Shown here piece by piece: positions 1-10,037 of a stretch of DNA of 64,000 nucleotides. How positions within the stretch are numbered: the stretch's first letter is position 1; the number at the start of each line of letters is the position of its first letter. The translations under genes were made by a program, and so were the position numbers. The stretch is from Skeletonema tropicum (lineage: Eukaryota > Bacillariophyta > Thalassiosirophyceae > Thalassiosirales > Thalassiosiraceae), in the NCBI GenBank assembly GCA_037178625.1, contig CM074135.1, positions 1,986,001 through 2,050,000 of the forward strand, written 5' to 3'. The notes beneath the pieces are model-generated. The model made no database searches. It was not told where the DNA came from and worked only from the letters and a program-made list of their open reading frames with translations.

Positions 1-1583
1 GCAGGTCCTCCAAGTCCACAACACATTGAGTAGGTATCAACGGGTCGCTCGTTGTGGACACACTGTGCCTCAAGGCCTGTTACAGGCCTGAAGATAGCAA
101 TCATCTTGTAGTCTTCACCCCAATCGCTAGATTCGCAAGCTCCAGGGTCTCCAAGATGACAGCTTGAGCAATTCTCATTCATCCACACAGTTGTCCAAGA
201 TTCATCATCGCCATCGGGAGTTGGGTACTGTCCTCGAGCGAAACGTGCACGAATTTCAGGGAGGGTACAAACACGGCCAATGCCCACTCTAGCGCACTCA
301 TCTTGTGCAGCATTAAAGTTCATTGTGTAAAGGTTGTCCCGTCCACCATGGTAGTATGATTTTCCATCTTGTACCATTGCCAACTCTGGAGTAATGCACG
401 TCCTCTTTGCTTCCGACGAGTACATTACTTCGTAAAGGTGTTCATTGTACGGAGCAGAATACACTCTAACCTTGTCAGTTTCCTTGTCTGTCTCCACGGG
501 GTAAGAAACGTCAATGAAGCGCACGGCACGGTTACCAGTGTCAGGCAAGGCGATAATATGAGATTGCGAGTCATTAGTGGGCAGAATGGCAATATCATGA
601 ACAGTGGCACTGAACTGAGCTTCCTTTCCTGATCCATCCACCCATCCGGCATCCTTCAATCCACTTCCTGCGATTTGGACACAGTTGTGCCACGCCTCAT
701 CATCGTCATCCCAAGTAAGACGGTAAATAGCAACACCGTTGTGCTGTCCCTTTTCCGGAGTAGGGTGTCCCAAAACAAATGCATAGTCGTGGATGATGAC
801 CATATCCATGAACGTCATTTCATTCCCCCCATACAAGTAATCGCAATGGTAGTCCAAGGGCAATTTGTAGGCGGTCACCTTGTCATTTTGCAATGGGTTC
901 GATCCATCACTGCTCTTAATCTTGACAATGTGCACATACTTGGAACTGGTCAAAATGATATTCTTCAGGCTGCTTGTGTGATGAATACCATTAATATCGT
1001 TTTCATCAATTCCAGCCTCCCCAATTTTGATAACATGCTTGGCAGTGGGGTCCTCTTTGTCGGGGGACAGGGGATCGAAGCTGAAGACACCACCGGATTT
1101 GTGCGTCACATATCCAGAAGATCCATCTGCAGCGGCGGACACCATGCGGATATTACCATCCTGATACTTTGGATTCCACCCATCAAACCATACAGGAGTG
1201 ATCTGAGCTTTTTGGTTGAAACTGCTGAAATCGAGAGTCCTGGCCATATCCGCGAGTGGCTTCTCGAGGCCAATCTTGAAAAACATGAAGTGGTTGGTAA
1301 TGAAGATGTGATGACAATCGGCACATGATGTGATACTAACGGGGTTCACCCATTTGTCTGGATCATCGTTGACGCTCTCGTCATGCAAGACGTAGTGTCC
1401 TGCGACGGCACCGCCGTTCTTGTTGTCGACAATGAGGACGGCATCGACAGAGGAGTCTACCAATGCAACGAAACGTTCTGTGATGGGGTAGACTGCGCGG
1501 GGTCCATGGCCTACGAGATCTACCGATGCAAGTGCAAGGCCGGTGAATACCGACAGGAGAATGGATGAAAGGAACCACTTCAT
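1..1583 (-). CDS. Secreted beta-propeller-like protein with two CxxCH motifs (C-terminus outside the window)
   Basis: The frame is open from an ATG at 1583 to the window edge (527 residues), so the 3' end is missing. Residues 1-19 form a signal peptide (MKWFLSSILLSVFTGLALA). A CADCH motif lies at residues 87-91 and a CSSCH motif at 472-476; CxxCH is the haem c attachment signature. The middle is rich in beta-type segments and contains an NHL-like stretch (LPDTGNRAVRFIDV), which suggests a propeller. The C-terminal part becomes cysteine-rich, with a CC pair near residue 521. Secretion or plastid entry is inferred from the leader. I do not recognise the family; the motifs could also bind metal or form disulfides rather than carry haem. 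No intron was needed to keep the frame open. Confidence 0.75.
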   Translation of the reverse strand, partial: MKWFLSSILLSVFTGLALASVDLVGHGPRAVYPITERFVALVDSSVDAVLIVDNKNGGAVAGHYVLHDESVNDDPDKWVNPVSITSCADCHHIFITNHFMFFKIGLEKPLADMARTLDFSSFNQKAQITPVWFDGWNPKYQDGNIRMVSAAADGSSGYVTHKSGGVFSFDPLSPDKEDPTAKHVIKIGEAGIDENDINGIHHTSSLKNIILTSSKYVHIVKIKSSDGSNPLQNDKVTAYKLPLDYHCDYLYGGNEMTFMDMVIIHDYAFVLGHPTPEKGQHNGVAIYRLTWDDDDEAWHNCVQIAGSGLKDAGWVDGSGKEAQFSATVHDIAILPTNDSQSHIIALPDTGNRAVRFIDVSYPVETDKETDKVRVYSAPYNEHLYEVMYSSEAKRTCITPELAMVQDGKSYYHGGRDNLYTMNFNAAQDECARVGIGRVCTLPEIRARFARGQYPTPDGDDESWTTVWMNENCSSCHLGDPGACESSDWGEDYKMIAIFRPVTGLEAQCVHNERPVDTYSMCCGLGGP

Positions 1584-2112
1584 GGTGTTTTACTGATGTA
1601 GGTGAAAAGTTTCTTTTTTGGTTTTGGTTCTCCGCTGTATTTCTGTTCAACCTTTTGTTGTTATCGTGGCAATGCATTGCTGAATCGATTGCTGTTCCTC
1701 GTGGTGTTTGTGTTTGTGTTAGAGAAGAAAAGCCACAGCCACAGATGGACAAAGCGTTATGGGAAGGAATCCTAATGATATTTATTTTGGCATTGGCATT
1801 TTTGGCAGCCTCGAGGATATTTCTTCGCCAATATTGGCTAATATCCTCTTGTTCAAGTAAGCCTACCATGATAACGGGAGTGTTTCCATGAAAATGTTAG
1901 CTCATATTTTGCATCTTGCACCTAACTGGACAAATATTTTGTGGCGGTCTGCATTTTTTAGAGAAAACGGGACTCATTTCAGAAACTGTGCTGCCAAACA
2001 ATTCAAAATGCCCCAATGCGAAGAAAATCCACCGACCAAATCGGAGTGGACCTGGAATGTTTTCTTTGGCAATAACTCCAGTGGCGGGAATGATTATGGC
2101 GGGGGAACGGTT
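1584..2112. other. Intergenic, nothing recognised
   Basis: It lies between the start of the secreted-protein gene and the foldback element. Overlapping open frames on both strands show no recognisable motif. The first part should hold the promoter of the minus-strand gene. Confidence 0.4.
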
Positions 2113-2703
2113 GTGGTTTGGCTCCGAGCCCACACTACAGGTCTCGCATCTACCGAAAGCATTCAGACGGTTGATTGGGATAAAGAAGAGTTGGTAGTGT
2201 GGAATGGTTGTCAAATAAAAATGTGTACCATACATTTAAAAGTGATTTGTGTTACTAGTATGTACTATTATGGTACTTTAAGGTATGTAGAGGGAATGTC
2301 TTCGGTAGAAGCTCTACTACAATTTCGAGATCATTTGATTTTTACCCCCCCTTTATAAAATATACCTAGGTAAAAAATATAGTTGAAAATCAACTAGTAA
2401 AAATACCTAGGTAAAAAATATAGTTGCTTCTTCGTAGGAATTCAGTGTAAAAAAGTCCGCCAAGGGTGAAAATCATCATTTCTCATCCGTTATCATTGCA
2501 CACAATGATGAAAACAGCACAACATGGTACGTGTCCCTTCCTCTCCACACTACAGTAAACTAAGACGCCTGACACCAATCAGTCGAGGAGGAAGACCACA
2601 AGGAGAAGAAGATGCAGTAATCCAGAAACCCCGCGGAGAACCTCCAAAGGCTTCGTGCACAGAGAGGAAATGATTCCTCCCTACCCAACATCATCCCGGA
2701 TAG

Positions 2704-3410
2704 GTGCGCATTACAGTTCTGAGATCTTCACCAAGATCTTCGCCTTGGTCACTAGTGGAGAAGAAGAATATCGCCATAGAAGTCGTCAAATTAGCTAAGC
2801 AGATCAAGAAGGACATTGGTGATATCGACATTGCCAATCACACCGACATGTTGACGATATTCGACGAAATTTTGAAGCAATACAGCTCCAAAAAAAATCA
2901 GGGACATGAAAAATGATGGTCATTCCAATCTTTTGGTGCAGATTTTGAACATAGCCGACACAATCCTCCACCACAAACGACAGAAGCGACTTCAATCCAT
3001 GGGGCATCTACACGGCGGGCGGCGTTGCAATCAGAAGATGATATGCTCCGTTCGGATGAAGATAAACTTTATGGTCCCCCAAGTCAGCAGCAGAGAGGAG
3101 CGCAGACCGCAACGAAGTTGCACAGGGTATGCTCAACAGATTACTCTTGAAGAACTCAAGTAATATGCATAACGACAAAGACAGCAGCAGTCTGACGACT
3201 CCTCAAAAGCGTCAGAGAATTGAGGCAAAGCAACGCAAACGGAAGTTGATGAAGGTGGAGGAGAAAGGTGGGAGATACGTTGTGGGTTCGATGCGTGATC
3301 TAATTGCCGATGGTGAACCGACATTGAGCCAGGGTGGCCCTGACCTCACCCCCAACACAATGATGGCGAGATTTGACCGTGCGCATTCGTCTGATTCTGA
3401 GGAAGAATGA
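2704..3410 (+). pseudogene. Degenerate accessory frame of the Tc1-like element
   Basis: Three consecutive coding-like stretches lie in different frames: 2704-2916 (helical, charged), about 2950-3170 (polar, with a run of Gln) and 3129-3410 (a basic block KRQRIEAKQRKRKLMK, then an acidic end SSDSEEE). Together they look like one basic/acidic protein broken by frame shifts, or an unresolved spliced gene. It converges on the transposase gene. The second transposase in this window (46912-47880) is likewise convergent with a basic/acidic, here also Cys-rich, gene. No start codon or function can be assigned. Confidence 0.35.
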
Positions 3411-4562
3411 GACTGAAGAATATGAATAGGTAACATATATATTTACTAACTGATTGAATTACATGGAAAGTCTTCTGATTATTCATAAATCCGCAGTTTA
3501 CAAAGTATGGTTCAAAGGAAGGGATAGATGCAATTGCAAGAAGCAATTTGTTGAGAAGAGATGTCCCGTCAGTGATTGCATCCATGCGAATTCTCAGTAT
3601 ACCTTGAATTGTATTGAACACATACTCAATTCCGTCGACCGGATAGTATGGAGCACGAAACACGATCCTATGCCCTGCAGCATAGATAAGAGCGACCATC
3701 TGTTCATTATGATGAGAACTGGAAGGCATGACATGTGTGAGAGAAGTATCCAATGTTTGACAGAACAGTAGAGCAGACACGCACACACACATATTATTAC
3801 ACATACCTCAAATTGTCCAATGTGAAACAATAACGACGCTGGGGAGTGCCTGGTCCAATATCATTTAGGATCGCCTGAATAAAACCAATCATTCTCGGCC
3901 CTGTCGTTCCCTCTCCCGTCCAAGTATCTCTCCATCTTCTTGGATTGGCACCATCTCCGGAAATTGCAAGTAGTAAGTTGTATTTAGTGGACTTTTGATA
4001 CGGTCCAGTCTGTTTCACCCTCTTCCCGACATCAGCCTTCCCTACGTTGCGATCAGCCGACTGTACTTCTACACCGCACTCGTCAAGATCAATTATATCC
4101 TGTCGTCTAATGTCTGCTATCCCATACGGATATGGCAGATTCCAATACGCCCAACGCTTGTGCTTGTTGAAAGGAAGTAGGGCCTGGTACGCAGCAGTGG
4201 TGCTCCCCTTTTTACGGGTGAGTCCAATCCACTTTTCTGTTTCTGATATTTGTGAGGGTGAGTAAAACCGAAATGTCATGCTGCCGTAATTGGCTCGGTA
4301 TAAAAAGGCATTGATCTCGGCTGCTGTTGCTTTGGGGAATGTAATCCGATAGAGTGCTAGGAGGAGAAGATCATGACCGGAGCACAGTCGCATGTTTGTT
4401 ACCAGTACGTCTACATGGTCGGATATGCCCTTCGTTATTTTGCAGAGCTACATGACTTCTCTCCGTTGAAGCCGACGGAAATAAATGCAACGCACGCAGT
4501 TGATCAAAGATAGGATGATTTGACATGCCTGCAGCGTTCACGGCAACAACGAGATTACGCAT
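3346..4562 (-). pseudogene. Tc1/IS630-like DDE transposase, frameshifted, one intron
   Basis: The ATG at 4562 opens a helical N-terminal region expected to bind DNA. A frame change is needed near 4371-4393, where the first frame ends at NKHATVLRS and a second continues with GHDLLLLALYR. The catalytic part follows: DLDECG (first Asp), LLLAISGDG, then TLDNLSSHH (second Asp) built across an intron at 3719-3806 (donor GTATGT, acceptor TTCCAG), then RAPYYPVDGIEYVFN (catalytic Glu). The C-terminus near 3346-3480 is uncertain and may hold another intron. The DNLSSH and GHR(I/V) segments match the second transposase at 46912-47880. The frameshift suggests this copy is inactive. Confidence 0.8.
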
Positions 4563-5767
4563 CTCCTGTGAGTAACCATCGCCTCGACCGCCGGCCGAAG
4601 GATGGGGGCAGCTCTCTTCCCCGTCTGCAGGGGTGGTCGATGCTCTATGTCATGTGGCATCGTTGCAATTATGTACTGCGTTGTGGCTATTGTGCTATTT
4701 TCTATTTTCATCATTGAGTGCAATGATAACGGATGAGAAATGATGATTTTCACCCTTGGCGGACTTTTTTACACTGAATTCCTACGAAGAAGCAACTATA
4801 TTTTTTACCTACGTATTTTTACTAGTTGATTTTCAACTATATTTTTTACCTAGGTATATTTTATAAAGGGGGGGGGTAAAAATCAAATGATCTCGAAATT
4901 GTAGTAAAGTCTCGACCGTCAAAACGAGTCCTCTGACTTGACCAAAAATGTTGCCCGCGTGTCGAAATTGTCACTAGCTTTCTACGCGATGGCATCATGA
5001 TACCACCCGCCGCTCGCTCCACGGCAAATAACCAACAACCATGGTGAACATTGCCGCTGCCGAAATAGACCAAGTTAATCGCCGACTTATCGACCGATCG
5101 ATGGCTGATCGTTACTATGGATTATTATGTTGGTGTTGAAGTCCTCGCCGCTGCCAAATCCACCGAGGGAAGGCAGAATGGTAACCATTTATAGCGGCGA
5201 TGTTCGGCGCTCGCCGGCCGCCGAACAGGGGTTGTTGAACACCCCAATGGCCGTTTCTTCTGCATCCAAGCACGATAACATGATCATAGTAATCCATAGT
5301 AACGTTCAGCCATCGATCGGCCGGTAGGTCGATGATTAAGTTGGTCTATTTCGGCAGCGGCGTGATTACCGTAGCGGCCGCCGTGTTATTTTTATTTTTT
5401 GTCGTCTCGCTCAGAGGACCCGTTTTGACGGTCGAGACCTTAGAGGTTAACTCGAAGTCTCAGCACCCTACATACACTAAAGTACATAATCATAGATACT
5501 ACCAACACAAATTACATGTTTCTGCCCCTCCTATCATTCCAAACGTTCCTGCCTTCCCTGGTGCTGAGCAGAGTTAACCGAGACCTGTAGTGTGTCCGAG
5601 CCAAACCACCATCATCGTCAAACCACTCTATGCCAAGTCGCTACTACCTTGCCCTCCTATGCCATAGAAATATTCGCTCATAGCAATTAATATATTCATA
5701 TAGGCAGAACACTCTAGTATACTGCTACTATTGCTGCGTTCATGCTAGTTCCCCGTTTGCCTCAGAG

Positions 5768-6034
5768 ATGACTAATTTTCCAATGGATTCGGGGAGCGCC
5801 GCCCACCCCTCCGCGACTAACGTCGTGATATCATCGACCGATGCCGCGACTATGATGACGGCAGTATCAACGAGAGGAATCGATCCATCAATACTATCAA
5901 ATGCAGCCGCTTCACTCAATTTGGGGCTGGGCACGAGTAAGAAAAAGAAGAGCTCTACAAATAGACTGTGCGGGGCGAACAAAATTGAAGGCGTCCACGG
6001 ATCACTCGACGATGCGCAATGCAATGTAGCGTAG
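5768..6034 (+). CDS. Hypothetical short reading frame, possible upstream exon of the following gene
   Basis: An ATG frame of 88 residues is rich in Ser, Ala and Thr and has a basic run SKKKKSS. The codon pattern looks coding, but no domain is recognised. It may be the first exon of the gene at 6101-6553: a good splice donor (GTGAGT) lies at about 6044, just after this stop, so a frame correction or another donor would be needed to join them. Confidence 0.35.
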   Translation: MTNFPMDSGSAAHPSATNVVISSTDAATMMTAVSTRGIDPSILSNAAASLNLGLGTSKKKKSSTNRLCGANKIEGVHGSLDDAQCNVA

Positions 6035-6100
6035 ATCTACACGTGAGTGTGTTGGGCTTTTTTAAAGTAACAACAACGGAAGAGAATAAACAACCAATAA

Positions 6101-6553
6101 ATTGATAACAGAAGCAGTAGAAGCATCTGTCAATATTTTGAAGAAACATATTGGGAGCGTATCAAATTTAGTCAAAGAGAAAACTCAGTCCAAGTCCAAG
6201 CGCACAGAAAATTGACTAAGAAAGATAGGCAGACAGCCCAACATGCCAAGCTAGAGGAGGATCGGGCCATGAAGATGAATCCAAAGAGTACGCTTAGGAG
6301 TGCTATGAAGACGGCCACTGCTAAAGTATTAGGTACCTTGTCGGGGAAGCGGAAATCCGACGAAACTACTTCCGCAGCCGCAGCTACGTCACTACCGCCT
6401 CGACAAATTAGGAAGACGTTGGACGGAGACAAGTCTCAAGATGAGAAGGATGCAGTTCCAGAACCTCGTGTTCCTCGACCATCGAATGGTTCATTGATCT
6501 ATAATCCAACCGAGTTGAGAAATGTCTTGAAGAATTTGGAGGCGAACATTTGA
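6101..6553 (+). CDS. Lys/Ala-rich hypothetical protein, one frame break
   Basis: A coding-like frame begins after a possible acceptor near 6110 (EAVEASVNILKKHIGSVSN), runs to a stop at about 6214, and continues in the next frame from about 6203 to 6553 (KKDRQTAQHAKLEEDRAMKM...). Adding one A to the AAAA run at 6208-6211 joins the two stretches through KRTEKLTKKDRQ. The joined protein is basic, helical in its first half, and ends RNVLKNLEANI. No family is recognised. The 5' exon is not fixed and may be the frame at 5768-6034. Confidence 0.4.
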   Translation: MDNRSSRSICQYFEETYWERIKFSQRENSVQVQAHRKLTKKDRQTAQHAKLEEDRAMKMNPKSTLRSAMKTATAKVLGTLSGKRKSDETTSAAAATSLPPRQIRKTLDGDKSQDEKDAVPEPRVPRPSNGSLIYNPTELRNVLKNLEANI

Positions 6554-6609
6554 GGAACTGTCTGGGACAACAAATAAGAACAATCAACGAACGTTCATAT
6601 CACGCTACA

Positions 6610-6697
6610 AGGGGCATCTGTCTCGACGGACACTGTCTCGGCTCGAATCTCGGGACAGTGCCGAGACCGAGACGAGACCAACCTCTAAAATGCCCCT
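6610..6697. repeat. 88-bp imperfect palindrome
   Basis: AGGGGCAT at 6610-6617 is the exact complement of ATGCCCCT at 6690-6697. The interior is built of GTCTCG/CGAGAC units that also pair with each other. It is either a miniature foldback element or an RNA hairpin between the 3' ends of two convergent genes. The rest of 6554-6963 shows nothing recognisable. Confidence 0.6.
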
Positions 6698-6963
6698 ATG
6701 TACTTATATACGACCCCTCGCCTCTTAGATGGCGAGCAGTCTCGAGCAATGATTCTGGCACAGAAATATATTACTAATCATCAACGTGGGAAAAATACTA
6801 TCAGAAGAGTGTGGAAGGTCAAGGGAAGAGAGTCATGGCTTTCTTGCAGCGTTGTCATTATTATTACTGGGATTATCCAAGCTGATTAAGATTTTACATG
6901 AGTTAGAGTAAACTTCTTCATAAGTAGAGCTTCATAAACTATACACTATCTACCTGAATCGTA

Positions 6964-9704
6964 TCAAAAGACTGACACTTCCTCCTCAATATCAGGTTCA
7001 TCTAATCGGTCCATGGCTGCTTTGATCAAGTTATTGTCTTTCGGGTCTAAATCAAGAGCTGTCAAGAAGCACCTCAAGGCTCTCTCTGGCTTTCCCATCC
7101 TCTTGTAAACTTTACCCATGTTGAAGTGTACCGATGCCTCCTTCGGTGCTGCTGCACGAACCTTCTCGAGCTCAGCGAGCGCATCATTTGCTCGATCCAT
7201 TGACATGAAAATTGTTGCTCGTTGATAATGAGCTTGAGGATTGCGTGGATCAAGACGAAAGGCCCCTGCAAGAGTTTCCAATGCTTCGACTGTCTTGCCA
7301 TTTTGATGCTGCGCCATTCCCAAGTGACAGTGAAGAACTGAGCTCTGTGAGTTAATTTCCAAAGCCCGTTGGAAGTGATACTCGGCTAGATCGAACTTTT
7401 CCTGGCGAAAGTAAATCGCTCCTAGCCCATACCATGCATTGTAATGGCGGTTATCAACGCGGATAGCATCACGATAGCATGATATTGCCTTCTCAAAGTC
7501 TTCATTGGATGTGTATTCGTGTCCACAGAGTGTATATGCATAGGTGTATGTTGGATCCAGCTGAATTGATCGACTAAAGAAAGTGATGGCCGTCTCATGT
7601 TCCTTCTGCAGCGAGAAGCAATTCCCAACCACAAACCAAGCTTCAGGTGCCATCTTATCAAAGTCCACTGCTTTTTGTGCAAGATCTGATAGCTCCACTT
7701 CTTTCTTCAATTGCCAATACGTCGTAGAGAGGATGTCTAGTCCCTTGATGCGGTGAGGATCAATCTTTTGCATGTTCTCCAGTGCCCGTTGCGCATTTTG
7801 ATAATCAGTCATTTCAAAGTAGGCCCGTCCAATTTGATGCTGCACCCAGCCCGTATTGATTTGTGCGAGAGGAAGCTCTCGAAATAATTCGAGTGCATCT
7901 TGAGAGCGGTTCTGTATAAAAATGAGGATTGACTGTTATGAGAGGCATGGTAGTGTATTTTAAGAAAGAGAATACAGTAGAATCTTACCTGACATAAATA
8001 TTTGTACGCAGCACCATAACAACACAACAGCTGTAAAACTTTGCTAACATGATGATTTTCCGTCTCTTCATCCAGCAAATTGGTAGTAGCACCATCAATT
8101 CTTTCTCCACCAGGTGTCTCTGAAACAGCCCTTACTGCAAAATCATCGTCAACTTTGGTATCTTTCTTTTTGGGGGATTTACGTTTTGCAGTGCCCCCAT
8201 CAATAGTTGTAAACAACGCACGTTTCTCTCCCTTGACAGATGATACTGCCGCATGAAAGGGTGCCGGTGCATCATTCGGTGTTCCAGGAAGTGGCGTTTG
8301 TGAAAATGTCAAGTCGTCACCGGTTGTTGTGTGCTCGGCAAACCCAACGCTCTTGCGTGATTTTGACTGAAAGCGCAAGTTTGACGGAGATTTCGATTCA
8401 GGACTGGGTTCATACGTCATACCGGCAACGACACGTCGGGCCCTGTCCAATACTTCATTGGCATACCCTATTGCCGAATCTTTACGTGCAGTTTCATCAA
8501 TTGCTGTAGTCATTGGAGTTGCCTTTTGCGCTGTTGTTGCCACTGACGAGTCAAACAATTTTGTTTGGGGTAACTCAATTCTGCTACGAGTCCGAGATGC
8601 AATTGTTGACGTGGTCGCAGGTTGATGCAAGTTGTTGTTGACTGCCTGTTTTGCTTCAGTATGCAATTGAGAATTGGTGTCTGTATCAATTTTCATCTGA
8701 TCAAAGGTACTGTATGGTGTAGATGGTGTGCCGTATCGATTGAGTTTGAAACTGTGCAATGATTGTTGTCCCGGTGTTGCAGTTGCAGCAGCAGTAGCAG
8801 CATTGTTAGCAGACACATTCCTACCAGTTGGTAGAAAATTATGCTGTCTCCCCATGATAGCCGTATCCCCTCCCCTGGGCGATAACAAAGGGGCTTCCAC
8901 CCCAAAAATTGACTTGGGGTCATCGGCTTCCTCCACATTCGAGCCTTCTGCTCCGCCCAATTCACACAATGCCTCGTAAGAAGTCCACATTAATGGATCC
9001 AATTTGAGTGAGAGACGATAATATTCCATCGCACGATGACGTCGATTTGACCGACGGCAAATATTCCCCAACAAATTCAAGCCCGCCGCACCATTTGGAA
9101 TAGGACATGTCGATGAAAATGTATCATCATTTTTATTCACGGACGAATTAATAATCCAAGCATCCATTGCCTCATTCCGATTTCCTCCACGAATCTTCAC
9201 CTCCCCTCTTGCAATACACCTAGAAAATTGTTCTCGTGCATGCTTCAGCAGGGCCTCTTCTGCCTCGCCATAATTACCCAGATCAAAACAGCACTTGGCC
9301 AACAGATATCGTGCCGAGCTTCGCGTCCGTTCCAACTCAATGCCTGCTCCGCCAACAGCAGCTACATCATTCCCATCAGCCGCCACCGCTACATTATTTC
9401 TCATACTGCTACTTGTTGCATTCCACTCCATCGTCGATTTCGACAACAACACACTCCGTGCCCTTTTCGCACTCCCACTGCGGTAATAACAATGCGCCAA
9501 CAGATAAACGGCATTTTCGCTCGTGGGGCAGTGAGCGGCGAGACGTTCTGCGAGAAATATGGCGTTGTCGTAGCATAGGAGGCTGAGATAGGTTTGGATG
9601 AGGGAGGTGTAGACTACCTCGTCGGGGTCTATGCCTAGGGGAGCGGCTGTCATGGTTGACATCAAAAATTGAGATTTTGATTTTTTGAATTCAAAAGTCA
9701 ACAT
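6964..9704 (-). CDS. CDC27: APC3/CDC27-like TPR subunit of the anaphase-promoting complex
   Basis: There are two exons: 9704-7989 and 7911-6964. The intron 7912-7988 has donor CAG|GTAAGA and acceptor TATACAG, phase 0, giving about 887 residues. The N-terminal part (YTSLIQTYLSLLCYDNAIFLAERL) is the CDC27 TPR dimerisation region. A long disordered Ser/Thr/Pro segment follows, typical of the regulated loop of this subunit. The C-terminal third is a tandem TPR array (for example FVVGNCFSLQKEHETAI and NAWYGLGAIYFRQEKFDLAEYHF). In the APC/C this subunit binds co-activators through its TPR groove and drives mitotic ubiquitination. The ATG at 9653 (MTAAPLG) is an alternative start, because the codons between 9704 and 9653 are AT-rich and lysine-heavy like a leader. 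Confidence 0.93.
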
Positions 9705-9753
9705 ACCAGTACATGGTACATATACATAAATAGAGTGACCGTACCATTACCTA

Positions 9754-9761
9754 TGACGTCA
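9754..9761. promoter_or_regulatory. CRE-type palindrome TGACGTCA
   Basis: This perfect 8-bp bZIP (CRE) site lies between the divergent CDC27 and sugar-phosphate-cyclase genes. TGACGT-type elements are known as CO2/cAMP-responsive sites in some diatom promoters. Function here is inferred from position and sequence only. Confidence 0.35.
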
Positions 9762-10037
9762 TCGGGGAAAAGATATCACGATTACACACGTATGCACCGC
9801 CACAGAATTCTGAAGAATTTGGATCTTCCATCGAGCGAGTGTGCGTGTCGAGTGCGTGGCCAACCGCTAAAATTTGATGCCGAGAAGATGAAAGCACAAA
9901 GCATTGGAACTTTCAAGGAATCTAGAGCACCAGCCACAATTTAACTTATTTCATTGTGGATATTCCAAAGACACGCTTCAACAATCTGCCATTATTTGAC
10001 ATACCTTTTCTTCACATTATTACGAAACATTGCAACC

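Larger units (their letters stand above)
2317..4904. mobile_element. Tc1/mariner/IS630-like transposon with about 200-bp inverted repeats and TA target duplication
   Basis: The ends CTACAATTTCGAGATC and GATCTCGAAATTGTAG are exact complements and are flanked by TA (2315-2316 and 4905-4906), the hallmark target duplication of this superfamily. The terminal inverted repeats run about 205 bp (2317-2522 and 4698-4904) and are nearly identical, differing mainly in a G-run, which points to recent insertion. The 2.6-kb body carries a broken minus-strand transposase (3346-4562) and a degenerate plus-strand accessory frame (about 2704-3410), arranged convergently. It sits inside the foldback element at 2113-5608. 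Confidence 0.85.
2113..5608. mobile_element. Older foldback (long inverted repeat) element interrupted by a Tc1-like transposon
   Basis: The left arm (2113-2316) and the right side (4907-5608) are imperfect reverse complements. The outer 30 bases at 2113-2146 match the complement of 5579-5608, and the block 2230-2316 matches the complement of about 5440-5530. The remainder, 4907-5450, is itself palindromic: 4907-4945 pairs with 5405-5440 and 5085-5125 pairs with 5280-5335. Without the insert at 2317-4904 the element would be about 0.9 kb of mostly inverted arms. It has no coding sequence of its own. The exact ends and the target duplication could not be fixed. Confidence 0.7.

Noticed and set aside
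675..1328. Plus-strand 217-codon frame
   Set aside because: It starts at TTG and lies antisense to the secreted-protein gene, whose frame has a signal peptide and continuous coding character.
1888..2358. Plus-strand 156-codon frame
   Set aside because: It runs into the inverted repeats of the foldback and Tc1-like elements and shows no domain, so it is probably chance.
9753..9944. 63-codon frame between CDC27 and the cyclase gene
   Set aside because: It has an ATG but no homology signal, and it overlaps the CRE-like site in a divergent promoter. It is too short to support.
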